Shown here: positions 1 to 6,554 of the stretch, one piece after another
How the letters are laid out: every line of letters starts with the position of its first letter
Numbering within the stretch: the stretch's first letter is position 1
NCBI GenBank assembly: GCA_036795455.1
Contig: DAIRET010000164.1
Span: forward strand, 1 to 6,606
Source of the DNA: DAIRET01 sp036795455
GTDB taxonomy: Bacteria > Bacteroidota > Ignavibacteria > Ignavibacteriales > Ignavibacteriaceae
DNA: 6,606 nucleotides
Direction of reading: 5' to 3'
Notes under the pieces: model-generated
The model's input: the letters and a program-made list of their open reading frames with translations, nothing else
What the model was told of the DNA's origin: nothing
Database searches by the model: none
Made by a program: the position numbers and the translations under genes

Positions 1-1
1 G

Positions 2-673
2 GTTTTAATTCAAAAACAAAACACAATTATCATTTGTGGTAAATCAAATGAAAAACTAATAGCCGCAAAGAAAATAGAACCCAAACTCATTACGTATCAG
101 TGCGATCTTTCAGATAGCTCGGAATGTATTGACTTTGCAAACATGATTAAAGAAAAACATCCTAAAATCAATATTCTGATTAACAATGCTGCAATTGTAA
201 ATAAGATTGATTTCTTGAAAGATGAAAAAGCTTTAGAATTGGCGGAAAATGAATACCAGACTAATCTTCTTGCCCCGATACGTTTAATTAAACTTCTATA
301 CAATTCAATCAATGCCAATGAATCACCCGCGATAATAAACATTACAACGGGTTTGATTTATGCACCGAGAGTAATTTATCCTTTCTACAATTCGTCCAAA
401 TCAGCTTTGCACTCTTTTACGCAAACACTTCGTATAGCATTAAGTAAGGAAAATACAGAAGTAATCGAGGTAATGTTCCCTGCGGTAATAACACCGTGGC
501 ACAAAGGAAATCCTCCCAAAATCGCTATGCCTGTTGAAGAAGCCGTAAGTCAAATGATAAAAGGACTTGAAAAAGGGAAATCCGAGATAATGATTGGCGG
601 AGCAAAAATTCTACGACTGATGTCGAGAGTTGCTCCGGGTTTCGCTTTAAAAAAGGTTAATTCGATAGAATGA
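2..673 (+). CDS. DltE-type short-chain dehydrogenase/reductase, N-terminus cut by window edge
   Basis: NAD(P)-dependent oxidoreductase of the SDR superfamily; the substrate is unknown. The frame is open to the left edge, so the first in-frame ATG (143) is internal: codons before it encode the expected second Rossmann strand (NTIIICGKSNEKL) and the acidic CDLSD motif that normally contacts the cofactor adenine. About 25 residues, including the TGxxxGIG nucleotide-binding loop, lie outside the window. Visible family marks are NNAA (in place of NNAG) near 182-193 and the active-site YNSSK with Tyr at 386-388 and Lys at 398-400. The residue 13 before the Tyr, normally Ser, is Thr (347-349). The C-terminal stretch with GLEKGKSEIMIGGAKILRLM and a following SRVAPG closely resembles the end of DltE-like SDRs (COG3967), which ends near this length, so the 3' end is complete. 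The methyltransferase gene follows after 14 bases, probably in the same operon. The SDR call is firm; the DltE subgroup is likely. Confidence 0.9.
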   Translation, partial: VLIQKQNTIIICGKSNEKLIAAKKIEPKLITYQCDLSDSSECIDFANMIKEKHPKINILINNAAIVNKIDFLKDEKALELAENEYQTNLLAPIRLIKLLYNSINANESPAIINITTGLIYAPRVIYPFYNSSKSALHSFTQTLRIALSKENTEVIEVMFPAVITPWHKGNPPKIAMPVEEAVSQMIKGLEKGKSEIMIGGAKILRLMSRVAPGFALKKVNSIE

Positions 674-676
674 TAT

Positions 677-681
677 AAGGA
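677..681 (+). promoter_or_regulatory. Ribosome binding site for the methyltransferase gene
   Basis: AAGGA lies six bases before the ATG at 688, just after the stop codon of the preceding dehydrogenase. This fixes the start and supports co-translation of the two genes. Confidence 0.7.
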
Positions 682-687
682 ATAAAT

Positions 688-1827
688 ATGAACAAATCAG
701 AAAAAAGCAAATTAATAAAACTTGCGTGGGTTCCGTACATTATAATACTTTTTGAAATGCTTTATATGGCAACACCGTTTGCCGTGTTTTTTTATTCAGT
801 TTATCAGTTCCCACTGAAGTATTTAAATGAAAATCAAGTTACAGCTTGGCTAATTCAAACTATACTGCCGCATTTTATCGAAACGAATAGTAACTTCCTG
901 CATTTGCTGATAAATGCAGGGTGGATTATGATGACGCTGGGTTTTATTGTATTCAGTATTGGATTTATACAGATTTATTATACAAAGTTCACAAAAAAAG
1001 GAGCCGTAACCGGGGGAATTTACAAAGTAATACGCCATCCGCAATATGCTGCATGGATTCTTTTCGGGTTCGGGATGTCGCTTGTATGGTCGAGGTTGAT
1101 TGTATGGATAATGTTTGTATCTATGTTATTCATATATTATTTGCTTGCAAGAGCAGAAGAACGCGAATGTATCGAGAAATTCCCGGATACTTATCCGCAA
1201 TACTTAAATAAGACAGGGATGTTTTTTCCAAAACTTTTCGGTTTTAACAGAATTAATATCCCTTTTCCCAAGAATAAATTTAAGTACGGGGCAACTATTT
1301 TTTTTATTTATGTATGCGCGGTTAGTTTAACCATTTTTTCAGCTATTACATTAAGGAATTTCACAATTTCAAAAATGTCAACTGCATATGGGCATGATTA
1401 TATGGCTGTTTCAGTATCTTATATTTCTCCGGGTATCACCCGAAAGACCATTGATATCATGCTTAGCGACAGCACTATTCAAGAACAATTAGAAAAAACA
1501 TTCAATGCGGGCGACGTTAAAATATTTTATGTAATGCCACTATCATGGATAATTTCAGAATTAGGAATGACAACGGATTTGAACCGTAATTATGACATGA
1601 CGGTTTCTCACGGAAATAGTGAAGATACTACACCTATGAAAAAGAGAGTTTTAGTTTCCCTTGCAAAACTAATCCAGGAAACAGAACCATCCGGGATTAT
1701 GAAATACCTGAAACAGCAGATACCTAAATTTTATGTTGACGTTGATTTGGAAACGAGAAAAGTTATCGGTATTTCAACACCTCCGCAAGAAGGAATATAT
1801 TCGGATATTCCCGTCCCTGTATTTTAG
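688..1827 (+). CDS. Isoprenylcysteine carboxyl methyltransferase/phospholipid methyltransferase family membrane protein with extra C-terminal domain
   Basis: Predicted integral membrane SAM-dependent methyltransferase of the ICMT/PEMT superfamily. The family core spans about residues 75-180: two membrane segments (roughly 72-97 and 121-153), a GGIYKVIRHPQY block (109-120) with the RHPxY cofactor-binding motif, and the downstream EERE (157-160) followed by FPDTYPQYLNKT (165-176), the usual EE...F...Y..Y...T pattern. An extra N-terminal membrane helix lies at about 13-38. Typical bacterial members have about 150-220 residues; this one has 379. After the core, another membrane helix (about 201-222) leads into a soluble segment of about 155 residues that I do not recognise and that ends in a proline-rich tail (IPVPVF). 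The ATG at 688 has a good ribosome site. The partner gene 14 bases upstream is an SDR, so the two may act on one lipid or small molecule, but the methyl acceptor is unknown. Superfamily is confident; function is not. Confidence 0.8.
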   Translation: MNKSEKSKLIKLAWVPYIIILFEMLYMATPFAVFFYSVYQFPLKYLNENQVTAWLIQTILPHFIETNSNFLHLLINAGWIMMTLGFIVFSIGFIQIYYTKFTKKGAVTGGIYKVIRHPQYAAWILFGFGMSLVWSRLIVWIMFVSMLFIYYLLARAEERECIEKFPDTYPQYLNKTGMFFPKLFGFNRINIPFPKNKFKYGATIFFIYVCAVSLTIFSAITLRNFTISKMSTAYGHDYMAVSVSYISPGITRKTIDIMLSDSTIQEQLEKTFNAGDVKIFYVMPLSWIISELGMTTDLNRNYDMTVSHGNSEDTTPMKKRVLVSLAKLIQETEPSGIMKYLKQQIPKFYVDVDLETRKVIGISTPPQEGIYSDIPVPVF

Positions 1828-2223
1828 ATTATTGATTTGTGAAAAGTAATAGAATTTATTCACACTCTGTTTATCTAATCCCCGGAAGCCTTGAATGAAT
1901 TAACAATAACCATCTTTAAGTTTGGGTATGTTCCAAAGAATTGATAATTTTGAACGGTTATTGAAATAGTTTAATTATTTGGAATGAAAGAAGGTATTCG
2001 CAAAATAGCACATATGCTAATGCTTTGAAAAACAATACAGCTATTTCACGTTTTGATTTTTTATTTGTGCTCGTTAGAGCACTTTGCTTTATTCGGCTGA
2101 ATCTGCGATTTAACTGCTGGATTCTGTTGAGTAATATTTTAAAATAGGTTTCGTGTTTTTATGATTCAAAGACACTAAAGTATTTATAAACGAATTACTT
2201 TATACTTTCAAACGTAATAACGT
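1828..2223. other. Gene-free gap of 396 bases between convergent genes
   Basis: Neither strand has a convincing reading frame; the longest stretch noticed is 31 codons on the minus strand (1875-1970) with no start signal. It should contain the terminators of both flanking transcription units but is longer than two terminators need. Short inverted repeats seen by eye are TGTGAA/TTCACA (1838-1843 with 1859-1864, right after the plus-strand stop), CAATAACC/GGTTATTG (1904-1911 with 1956-1963) enclosing TTTGG/CCAAA (1921-1925 with 1933-1937), TAGCA/TGCTA (2006-2010 with 2015-2019), GTGCTC/GAGCAC (2067-2072 with 2077-2082) and AAAGTAT/ATACTTT (2177-2183 with 2202-2208). In AT-rich DNA most of these could be chance. 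No terminal inverted repeats or target duplication of an insertion element were found. It could be a decayed gene, a small dispersed repeat or a non-coding RNA. Confidence 0.6.
2067..2090 (+). terminator. Candidate hairpin terminator (weak)
   Basis: A perfect six-base-pair stem GTGCTC/GAGCAC with a four-base loop GTTA is followed by the T-rich run TTTGCTTT on the plus strand. It is the most GC-rich and tightest hairpin in the gap. It lies 240 bases past the plus-strand stop, which is far, and the T run is broken by GC. On the minus strand the following bases are A-rich, so it would not work there as an intrinsic terminator. It could also be part of a structured RNA. Confidence 0.3.
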
Positions 2224-3204
2224 TTAACTATTTCTTTCGAGGACGAAGTCTATTAAGGAGATGAGTGATTGTTTCGATGGTGAATCGGGTAATACAGAAA
2301 GACTTTCTTTTGCTTTTTCTCCGATTTGTTTCGCTTTTTCTGCAGCGTATTCAATACCGTTGTTTTTTTTAACAAACTCAATTACGTCTTTTACCGATTC
2401 TTTCTTGTCGCCGTTCTTGATTCTCTTTCTTATACTTGCAGCTTCAGAAGCAGAAACATTGTTCAATGAATGAATCAACGGGAGAGTTAATTTCTTCTCT
2501 TTAATATCCCCGCCAATCGGTTTTCCGAAAAGTTTTGTTGTTCCTTCAAAGTCGAGTATGTCATCTTTTATCTGGAAAGCGAGACCGAGATTTTCACCGT
2601 AAGTTTTAATAGCTTGGTGATACTTCTCATCTTCTGATGTACTTAAAAAACCGATTTCACAGCAAGTTTGTATTAGTGATGCCGTTTTATCCGAGATAAT
2701 TTTAAAGTATGTCTGCTCGTCAATATCAAGTTTTCTTGTTTTTTGAATTTGAAGCAGTTCTCCTTCGGACATTCTTTTAACGGTGTCTGTAATAATTTTA
2801 AGGAAATCGAAATCGTTTCCGTCAACTGCAATCATCAAACCGCGTGAAAGGAGATAATCCCCCATCAGAACGGCAATCTTGTTTTTCCAGATTGCATTGA
2901 TTGAAGGAAATCCTCTCCGCTTATCCGCATTATCAACAACGTCGTCGTGAACAAGCGTTGCCGTATGTAAAAGTTCTACAAGTACTGCACCTCTATAACT
3001 ACGTTCGTTTATTTGTCCTGATGCTTTAGCTGAAAGAAATACAAGCAGCGGACGAATCCTCTTCCCTTTTTGCTTTAAAATATATGCAGCAACAAGATCA
3101 ACAAGCGGTACTTTCGATTTCATACTTTGTTTAAAGTATGCACCGAAAGCATCAAGCTCTTGCTGAATCGGTTTACTTATATGTGCTAACTTACTCTTGT
3201 TCAA
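2224..3204 (-). CDS. Polyprenyl (long-chain trans-prenyl) diphosphate synthase
   Basis: Cytosolic class I trans-prenyltransferase that condenses isopentenyl diphosphate with allylic diphosphates. At 326 residues it has the normal length for the IspB/heptaprenyl/octaprenyl synthase group. Motifs in order: KGKRIRP (46-52, diphosphate binding), the first aspartate-rich motif DDVVD (87-91) followed by RRG (96-98), GDYLLS (115-120), QIKDDILD (211-218) with the second aspartate-rich motif, and GKPIGGDIKEKKLTLP (227-242). The residues four and five before the first motif are Thr and Ala, small rather than aromatic, which in this family favours long products (C35-C50), probably a menaquinone side chain or similar. 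The start is a TTG overlapping the last 14 bases of tatC: a stop codon lies four codons upstream in frame, and the next ATG (codon 28) would lose conserved N-terminal sequence. Translation is probably coupled to tatC. Exact product length cannot be read from sequence. Confidence 0.93.
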   Translation of the reverse strand: MNKSKLAHISKPIQQELDAFGAYFKQSMKSKVPLVDLVAAYILKQKGKRIRPLLVFLSAKASGQINERSYRGAVLVELLHTATLVHDDVVDNADKRRGFPSINAIWKNKIAVLMGDYLLSRGLMIAVDGNDFDFLKIITDTVKRMSEGELLQIQKTRKLDIDEQTYFKIISDKTASLIQTCCEIGFLSTSEDEKYHQAIKTYGENLGLAFQIKDDILDFEGTTKLFGKPIGGDIKEKKLTLPLIHSLNNVSASEAASIRKRIKNGDKKESVKDVIEFVKKNNGIEYAAEKAKQIGEKAKESLSVLPDSPSKQSLISLIDFVLERNS

Positions 3205-3964
3205 CTGTTTTCTTTATTGAATATTTGGATACTAAAATACTTATCTCGTATAAAACAATCAAAGGAACTGCAAGCAAAATTTGAGATACAGGGTCTGTTC
3301 CGGGGGATAAAAAAGCAGCAAGGAACATTATTATTATAATCGAGTGCTTTCTGTACTTCCTCATAAATGCAGGGGTTAAGATTCCGAGTTTCGATAGGAA
3401 GAAGGAAATCATGGGAAGCTCAAATATTAATCCCGCTGCAAGCATAACACTAAGAATGATTGACATATACTCATCGACTGCAAATTCATTTTTAATTGTA
3501 GTCGTTCCGAAGTTTGCAGCGAAATCCATTACAGTAGGAAGCATAATAAAATATGCGAACACAATTCCGAGGATAAAACAGAAAGAGGAAAAAACTACAA
3601 TTGATAGAATATATTTCTTTTCGGTGTGCCGTAAAGCCGGAGAGATAAACCGCCACAAATGGTAGAAAAGATTCGGTATGCTTAAAATTACACCGCAAAT
3701 AATTGCGACTTCAAAATAAAGGAATATCTGCCCGAAAGGTTTAAGGTTCTGCAAATCTGCACCTGCTTTTTTTGCGGGCAGAAGCAGAACCGAATCTATT
3801 AGAAAATCTATAAAGATGAAACAGACAACTGCACCGAGCACAACCCCGATTAAAACGTAAATAATTCTCCATCTCAACTCTTCGAGATGTTCGAGAAAAC
3901 TCATTTCAACTTCGGAATCGTCTTCCGTTTCTTTTTGATTCTCTTTTAAACCTTCGTCCAACAC
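3191..3964 (-). CDS. tatC: Sec-independent protein translocase subunit TatC
   Basis: Multi-spanning inner-membrane receptor of the twin-arginine translocase, which binds RR signal peptides of folded proteins and recruits TatA. Hallmarks: N-terminal MSFLEHLEELRWRI (21-34), a first periplasmic loop before a second helix, YHLWRFISPALRHTE (101-115) with the conserved Glu115, FELP (181-184) in helix four with the conserved membrane Glu182, TPAFMRKYRKH (197-207) and LSPGTDPVSQ (219-228). Six helices fall at about 34-54, 82-104, 119-141, 168-189, 207-219 and 229-247, the normal TatC count. Length 257 is typical. The frame opens with GTG at 3964, seven bases after the glyA stop; an ATG at 3904 would start exactly at MSFLEHLEEL and is a real alternative, as neither has a good ribosome site. 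No tatA or tatB is in the window, so the partner subunit is encoded elsewhere. Confidence 0.96.
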   Translation of the reverse strand: MLDEGLKENQKETEDDSEVEMSFLEHLEELRWRIIYVLIGVVLGAVVCFIFIDFLIDSVLLLPAKKAGADLQNLKPFGQIFLYFEVAIICGVILSIPNLFYHLWRFISPALRHTEKKYILSIVVFSSFCFILGIVFAYFIMLPTVMDFAANFGTTTIKNEFAVDEYMSIILSVMLAAGLIFELPMISFFLSKLGILTPAFMRKYRKHSIIIIMFLAAFLSPGTDPVSQILLAVPLIVLYEISILVSKYSIKKTVEQE

Positions 3965-3971
3965 AGCGGGA

Positions 3972-5267
3972 TTAACTTATTTCCTTATACAGCGGAAAGT
4001 TTGAGCAGAGTGAATTAACTTCCGATTTAATACTCTTCAGTTTATCTTCATTTTCGTAATTCGAAATCGCGTCGTTAATAAAGCCGGCAATGATTTCCAT
4101 TTCTGCTTCTTTCATTCCGCGAGTTGTAACCGCAGCCGTACCTATGCGTATTCCGCTTGTTACAAAAGGACTTTTTACATCGAACGGGACCATGTTTTTA
4201 TTTACAGTAATACCTGCAACTTCAAGAGAGTTTTCAGCTTTCTTGCCCGATAAACCTTTGTTTGTCAAATCTACAAGCATTAAATGGTTATCAGTTCCGC
4301 CGGAAACAATTTTAAAACCGTACTCAATTAATTTAGAAGATAATGCTTTTGCATTTTTAACAACCTGTTCGACATAAATTTTGAATGAATCTTGAAGTGC
4401 TTCACCGAATGCCACACCTTTTGCCATAATAACGTGCATGAGCGGACCGCCTTGAATACCGGGCATTACAATACCGTCAAGTATTTCGGACATTAATTTC
4501 AGCCTATCCCCTTTTAATGTTTTGATGTTCATCGGGTTTTCAAAATCTTTACCCATTAAAATAATTCCGCCGCGCGGACCACGTAATGTTTTATGTGTTG
4601 TTGAAGTTACAATATGGCAATGTTGAATCGGGCTGTTCAATAACCCTTTTGCAATTAATCCGGCAGGATGAGCCATATCGCATACAAAGAAAGCACCGAT
4701 AGAATCCGCAATCTGTCTGAACTTTTCATAGTCCCAATCTCTCGAATAAGCACTTGCACCGGCAATTATCATTTTCGGTTTTTCTTTTTTAGCAAGGTCT
4801 TCAATCTGGTTATAATCAAGTAAACCTGTTTCTTTACTAAGAGTATAAGGAATAGCCTGGTAAAGAATTCCGGAAAAATTAACCGGGGAACCGTGTGTCA
4901 AGTGACCGCCGTGAGCAAGGCTTAATCCCATAAATTTATCACCCGGTTTAAGCAGAGCCATAAATACAGCCATGTTAGCCTGGCTGCCACTATGCGGTTG
5001 AACGTTTGCATATTCTGCTCCGAAAAGTTCTTTTAACCTGTTACGGGCAATATCTTCAGCAACATCGACAAACTCGCATCCGCCGTAGTATCTTTTACCG
5101 GGATAGCCCTCGGCATATTTATTTGTTAAAACAGAACCGGCAGCTTCAAGAACTGCCGGACTTACAAAATTTTCTGATGCAATTAATTCAAGATTTTTTT
5201 GCTGTCTTTCAATTTCCGAAAAGAGAGCTTTTGAAATCTCAACATCATTTTTAATGAAGCTATACAT
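3972..5267 (-). CDS. glyA: Serine hydroxymethyltransferase
   Basis: Cytosolic PLP enzyme that interconverts serine plus tetrahydrofolate with glycine plus 5,10-methylene-tetrahydrofolate, the main source of one-carbon units. With the start at 5267 it has 431 residues. Visible motifs: LELIASENFVS (26-36), the YAEGYPGKRYYGG block (51-63), SGSQAN (93-98), DMAH (197-200) with the cofactor-binding Asp, THKTLRGPRGG (224-234) with the PLP lysine at 226, PGIQGGPLMH (269-278) and GIRIGT (372-377) with the carboxylate-binding Arg374. Between the lysine motif and PGIQGG it carries the longer loop seen in Bacteroidota/Chlorobi enzymes. The start was chosen because a perfect AGGAGG lies six bases upstream and homologues begin here; the frame is open to an ATG at 5315, but that would add 16 unconserved residues and overlap the TPR gene by 35 bases. 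It lies 13 bases after the TPR stop and 7 before tatC. Confidence 0.97.
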   Translation of the reverse strand: MYSFIKNDVEISKALFSEIERQQKNLELIASENFVSPAVLEAAGSVLTNKYAEGYPGKRYYGGCEFVDVAEDIARNRLKELFGAEYANVQPHSGSQANMAVFMALLKPGDKFMGLSLAHGGHLTHGSPVNFSGILYQAIPYTLSKETGLLDYNQIEDLAKKEKPKMIIAGASAYSRDWDYEKFRQIADSIGAFFVCDMAHPAGLIAKGLLNSPIQHCHIVTSTTHKTLRGPRGGIILMGKDFENPMNIKTLKGDRLKLMSEILDGIVMPGIQGGPLMHVIMAKGVAFGEALQDSFKIYVEQVVKNAKALSSKLIEYGFKIVSGGTDNHLMLVDLTNKGLSGKKAENSLEVAGITVNKNMVPFDVKSPFVTSGIRIGTAAVTTRGMKEAEMEIIAGFINDAISNYENEDKLKSIKSEVNSLCSNFPLYKEIS

Positions 5268-5273
5268 AAAATT

Positions 5274-5279
5274 CCTCCT
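5274..5279 (-). promoter_or_regulatory. Perfect Shine-Dalgarno site of glyA
   Basis: The minus strand reads AGGAGG followed by six bases and then the ATG at 5267. It lies in the 13-base gap after the TPR-protein stop, decides the glyA start against the upstream ATG at 5315, and predicts strong translation of glyA relative to its operon neighbours. Confidence 0.9.
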
Positions 5280-5280
5280 A

Positions 5281-6528
5281 TTAAGGGACTGTAATACTCT
5301 TACCGATCCAACCATAGCAGTTGCCTGTAATTGTAATGGTTTGACCTTTTCTATAATTTCTTAAAAAGTAATCTTCTTGAGTAGGAACAGAACTCGACAA
5401 TGCAGAGACTCTATCCCTTGCCTGTGATAAAGCCGGGTCCATACCTGCTGCACGGCGGTAAGTATCAACTGCTAATTGATAAACGCATTTATCCATGAAA
5501 TCAAAACCGCAACTTCTGGCAGCTTGTTCATATAACAAACCTTCATAAAAGATTGCTAATCCCCAACCGCCTGCAACTTCGTTTGCTTTTAAAAATTGGG
5601 TTCTAGCAGTAGCAAGTTGATTTTTTTCTTTGTAAACAAGACCAAGATTAAGATAATGCTCTTTAGCTTTAGGGTCTAATTCTATCAGTTTTCTATAGCC
5701 GTCAGCAGCTTTATCAAGCATATCAAGTTTATGATAAGCAGAAGCCAATTGATTCCAGTAGTTTACTGTTTCTGGTGATTTTTCAACTAAAAATTCAAGT
5801 GGTTCTAATGCTCTTTGAAATTCATTAACCTTTAAACAGAGGGAAGCATATTTCCATGCTTTAGCAAGGTCATCTTTGTTGAAATCCCAGCTTCTTTTTG
5901 CCAAATCGATAAGTTCGTCTATATTTTCTACTAAACTTTCAAGTTCGGTATTCCAAACGGAGTTATCCGGTTCTCTTTCAGAAAGGAATGTGAACATATC
6001 AATAGCTTTAGTTTTATAATCCGGGTCATCGGCAGCAAGTGATTTATATATCTGTGCTAATTGATTATACCAGTAAGAATTAGCGGATGGGTCCATTTCA
6101 AATGCTTTTTCATACTCTTTTATAGAAGCAGTCGGATCACTCTTCCATGTTTGAATTATAAACGCTTTTCTAAGCTGAAAATAAGGTGCGCCATCCGGGT
6201 AATGCTCCAATGCTAAATTATAAACATAAAGCATAGTATCAGTAAATGATGCTTTTTGTTCATCGGTGGTTGTTTCAACCGAATCCCTTAAATACCAGAT
6301 CGCATCTTCCATTTTGTAGTAAATCCATTTACTGAATCTAACCGGGTCATTTTTCAATACATTCCAACCGAAAGGGAGAGCGCTTTCATAATCTTTATTT
6401 TTATGATACTCGTTAAAAAGGCTGTACTCTTTTAATAACTCCAATGAATCCATTGAAGCTGAAGTTAATGCAAAACTGTTTGCACTCATTGAAATTAAAA
6501 CAGTTAAAAGAAATATCATCTTTTTCAA
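5281..6528 (-). CDS. Secreted tetratricopeptide-repeat (TPR) protein
   Basis: A 415-residue protein of unknown function, probably periplasmic. Residues 1-20 form a signal peptide (two Lys, a hydrophobic core, ending NSFA) without a lipobox Cys. The rest is helical TPR solenoid: a first repeat at about 33-64, further helices at 97-146, a longer repeat at 151-190, and the best repeats at about 222-255, 256-289 (NYWNQLASAYHKLDMLDKAA) and 290-323 (HYLNLGLVYKEKNQLATA), then a last one near 345-375. The C-terminal tail after residue 385 leaves the TPR pattern and ends in GNCYGWIGKSITVP. Cys340 and Cys348 are close enough for a disulfide. The start is taken as TTG at 6528, because GGAAGGA sits seven bases upstream; the ATG three codons later (6519) is the alternative. 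It heads the operon with glyA, tatC and the prenyl synthase, or continues one from beyond the right edge. Such proteins usually scaffold complexes; no partner can be named. Confidence 0.88.
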   Translation of the reverse strand: MKKMIFLLTVLISMSANSFALTSASMDSLELLKEYSLFNEYHKNKDYESALPFGWNVLKNDPVRFSKWIYYKMEDAIWYLRDSVETTTDEQKASFTDTMLYVYNLALEHYPDGAPYFQLRKAFIIQTWKSDPTASIKEYEKAFEMDPSANSYWYNQLAQIYKSLAADDPDYKTKAIDMFTFLSEREPDNSVWNTELESLVENIDELIDLAKRSWDFNKDDLAKAWKYASLCLKVNEFQRALEPLEFLVEKSPETVNYWNQLASAYHKLDMLDKAADGYRKLIELDPKAKEHYLNLGLVYKEKNQLATARTQFLKANEVAGGWGLAIFYEGLLYEQAARSCGFDFMDKCVYQLAVDTYRRAAGMDPALSQARDRVSALSSSVPTQEDYFLRNYRKGQTITITGNCYGWIGKSITVP

Positions 6529-6535
6529 TTTAGTG

Positions 6536-6542
6536 TCCTTCC
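6536..6542 (-). promoter_or_regulatory. Ribosome binding site of the TPR-protein gene
   Basis: The minus strand reads GGAAGGA, with AGGA seven bases before TTG (6528) and 16 before ATG (6519). The spacing favours the TTG start. Confidence 0.65.
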
Positions 6543-6554
6543 ACTTTAATTAAA

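Noticed and set aside
143..145. ATG as the start of the SDR gene
   Set aside because: The same frame is open upstream to the window edge and encodes the expected Rossmann-fold sequence, so this Met is internal.
97..342. 81-codon minus-strand open frame
   Set aside because: It lies wholly within the SDR gene on the opposite strand, with no recognisable protein features.
850..1211. Open frames on both strands inside the methyltransferase gene (850-1044 minus, 921-1211 plus)
   Set aside because: They are shadows of a gene with clear family motifs in its own frame.
1875..1970. 31-codon minus-strand stretch in the gap that reads somewhat like protein
   Set aside because: It is too short, lacks a start signal and has stop codons just beyond; not distinguishable from chance. 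Kept only as a reason to test the gap for a decayed gene.
2210..2225. AAACG/CGTTT inverted repeat at the end of the prenyl synthase gene as a terminator
   Set aside because: A five-pair AT-rich stem that overlaps the stop codon and has no T run after it.
3411..3698. Two open frames (3411-3665 plus, 3492-3698 minus) within tatC
   Set aside because: TatC motifs in the correct frame account for the whole stretch.
4090..4377. 95-codon plus-strand open frame
   Set aside because: It is antisense to the conserved C-terminal part of glyA and has no independent support.
5006..5254. 82-codon plus-strand open frame
   Set aside because: It is antisense to the conserved N-terminal part of glyA.
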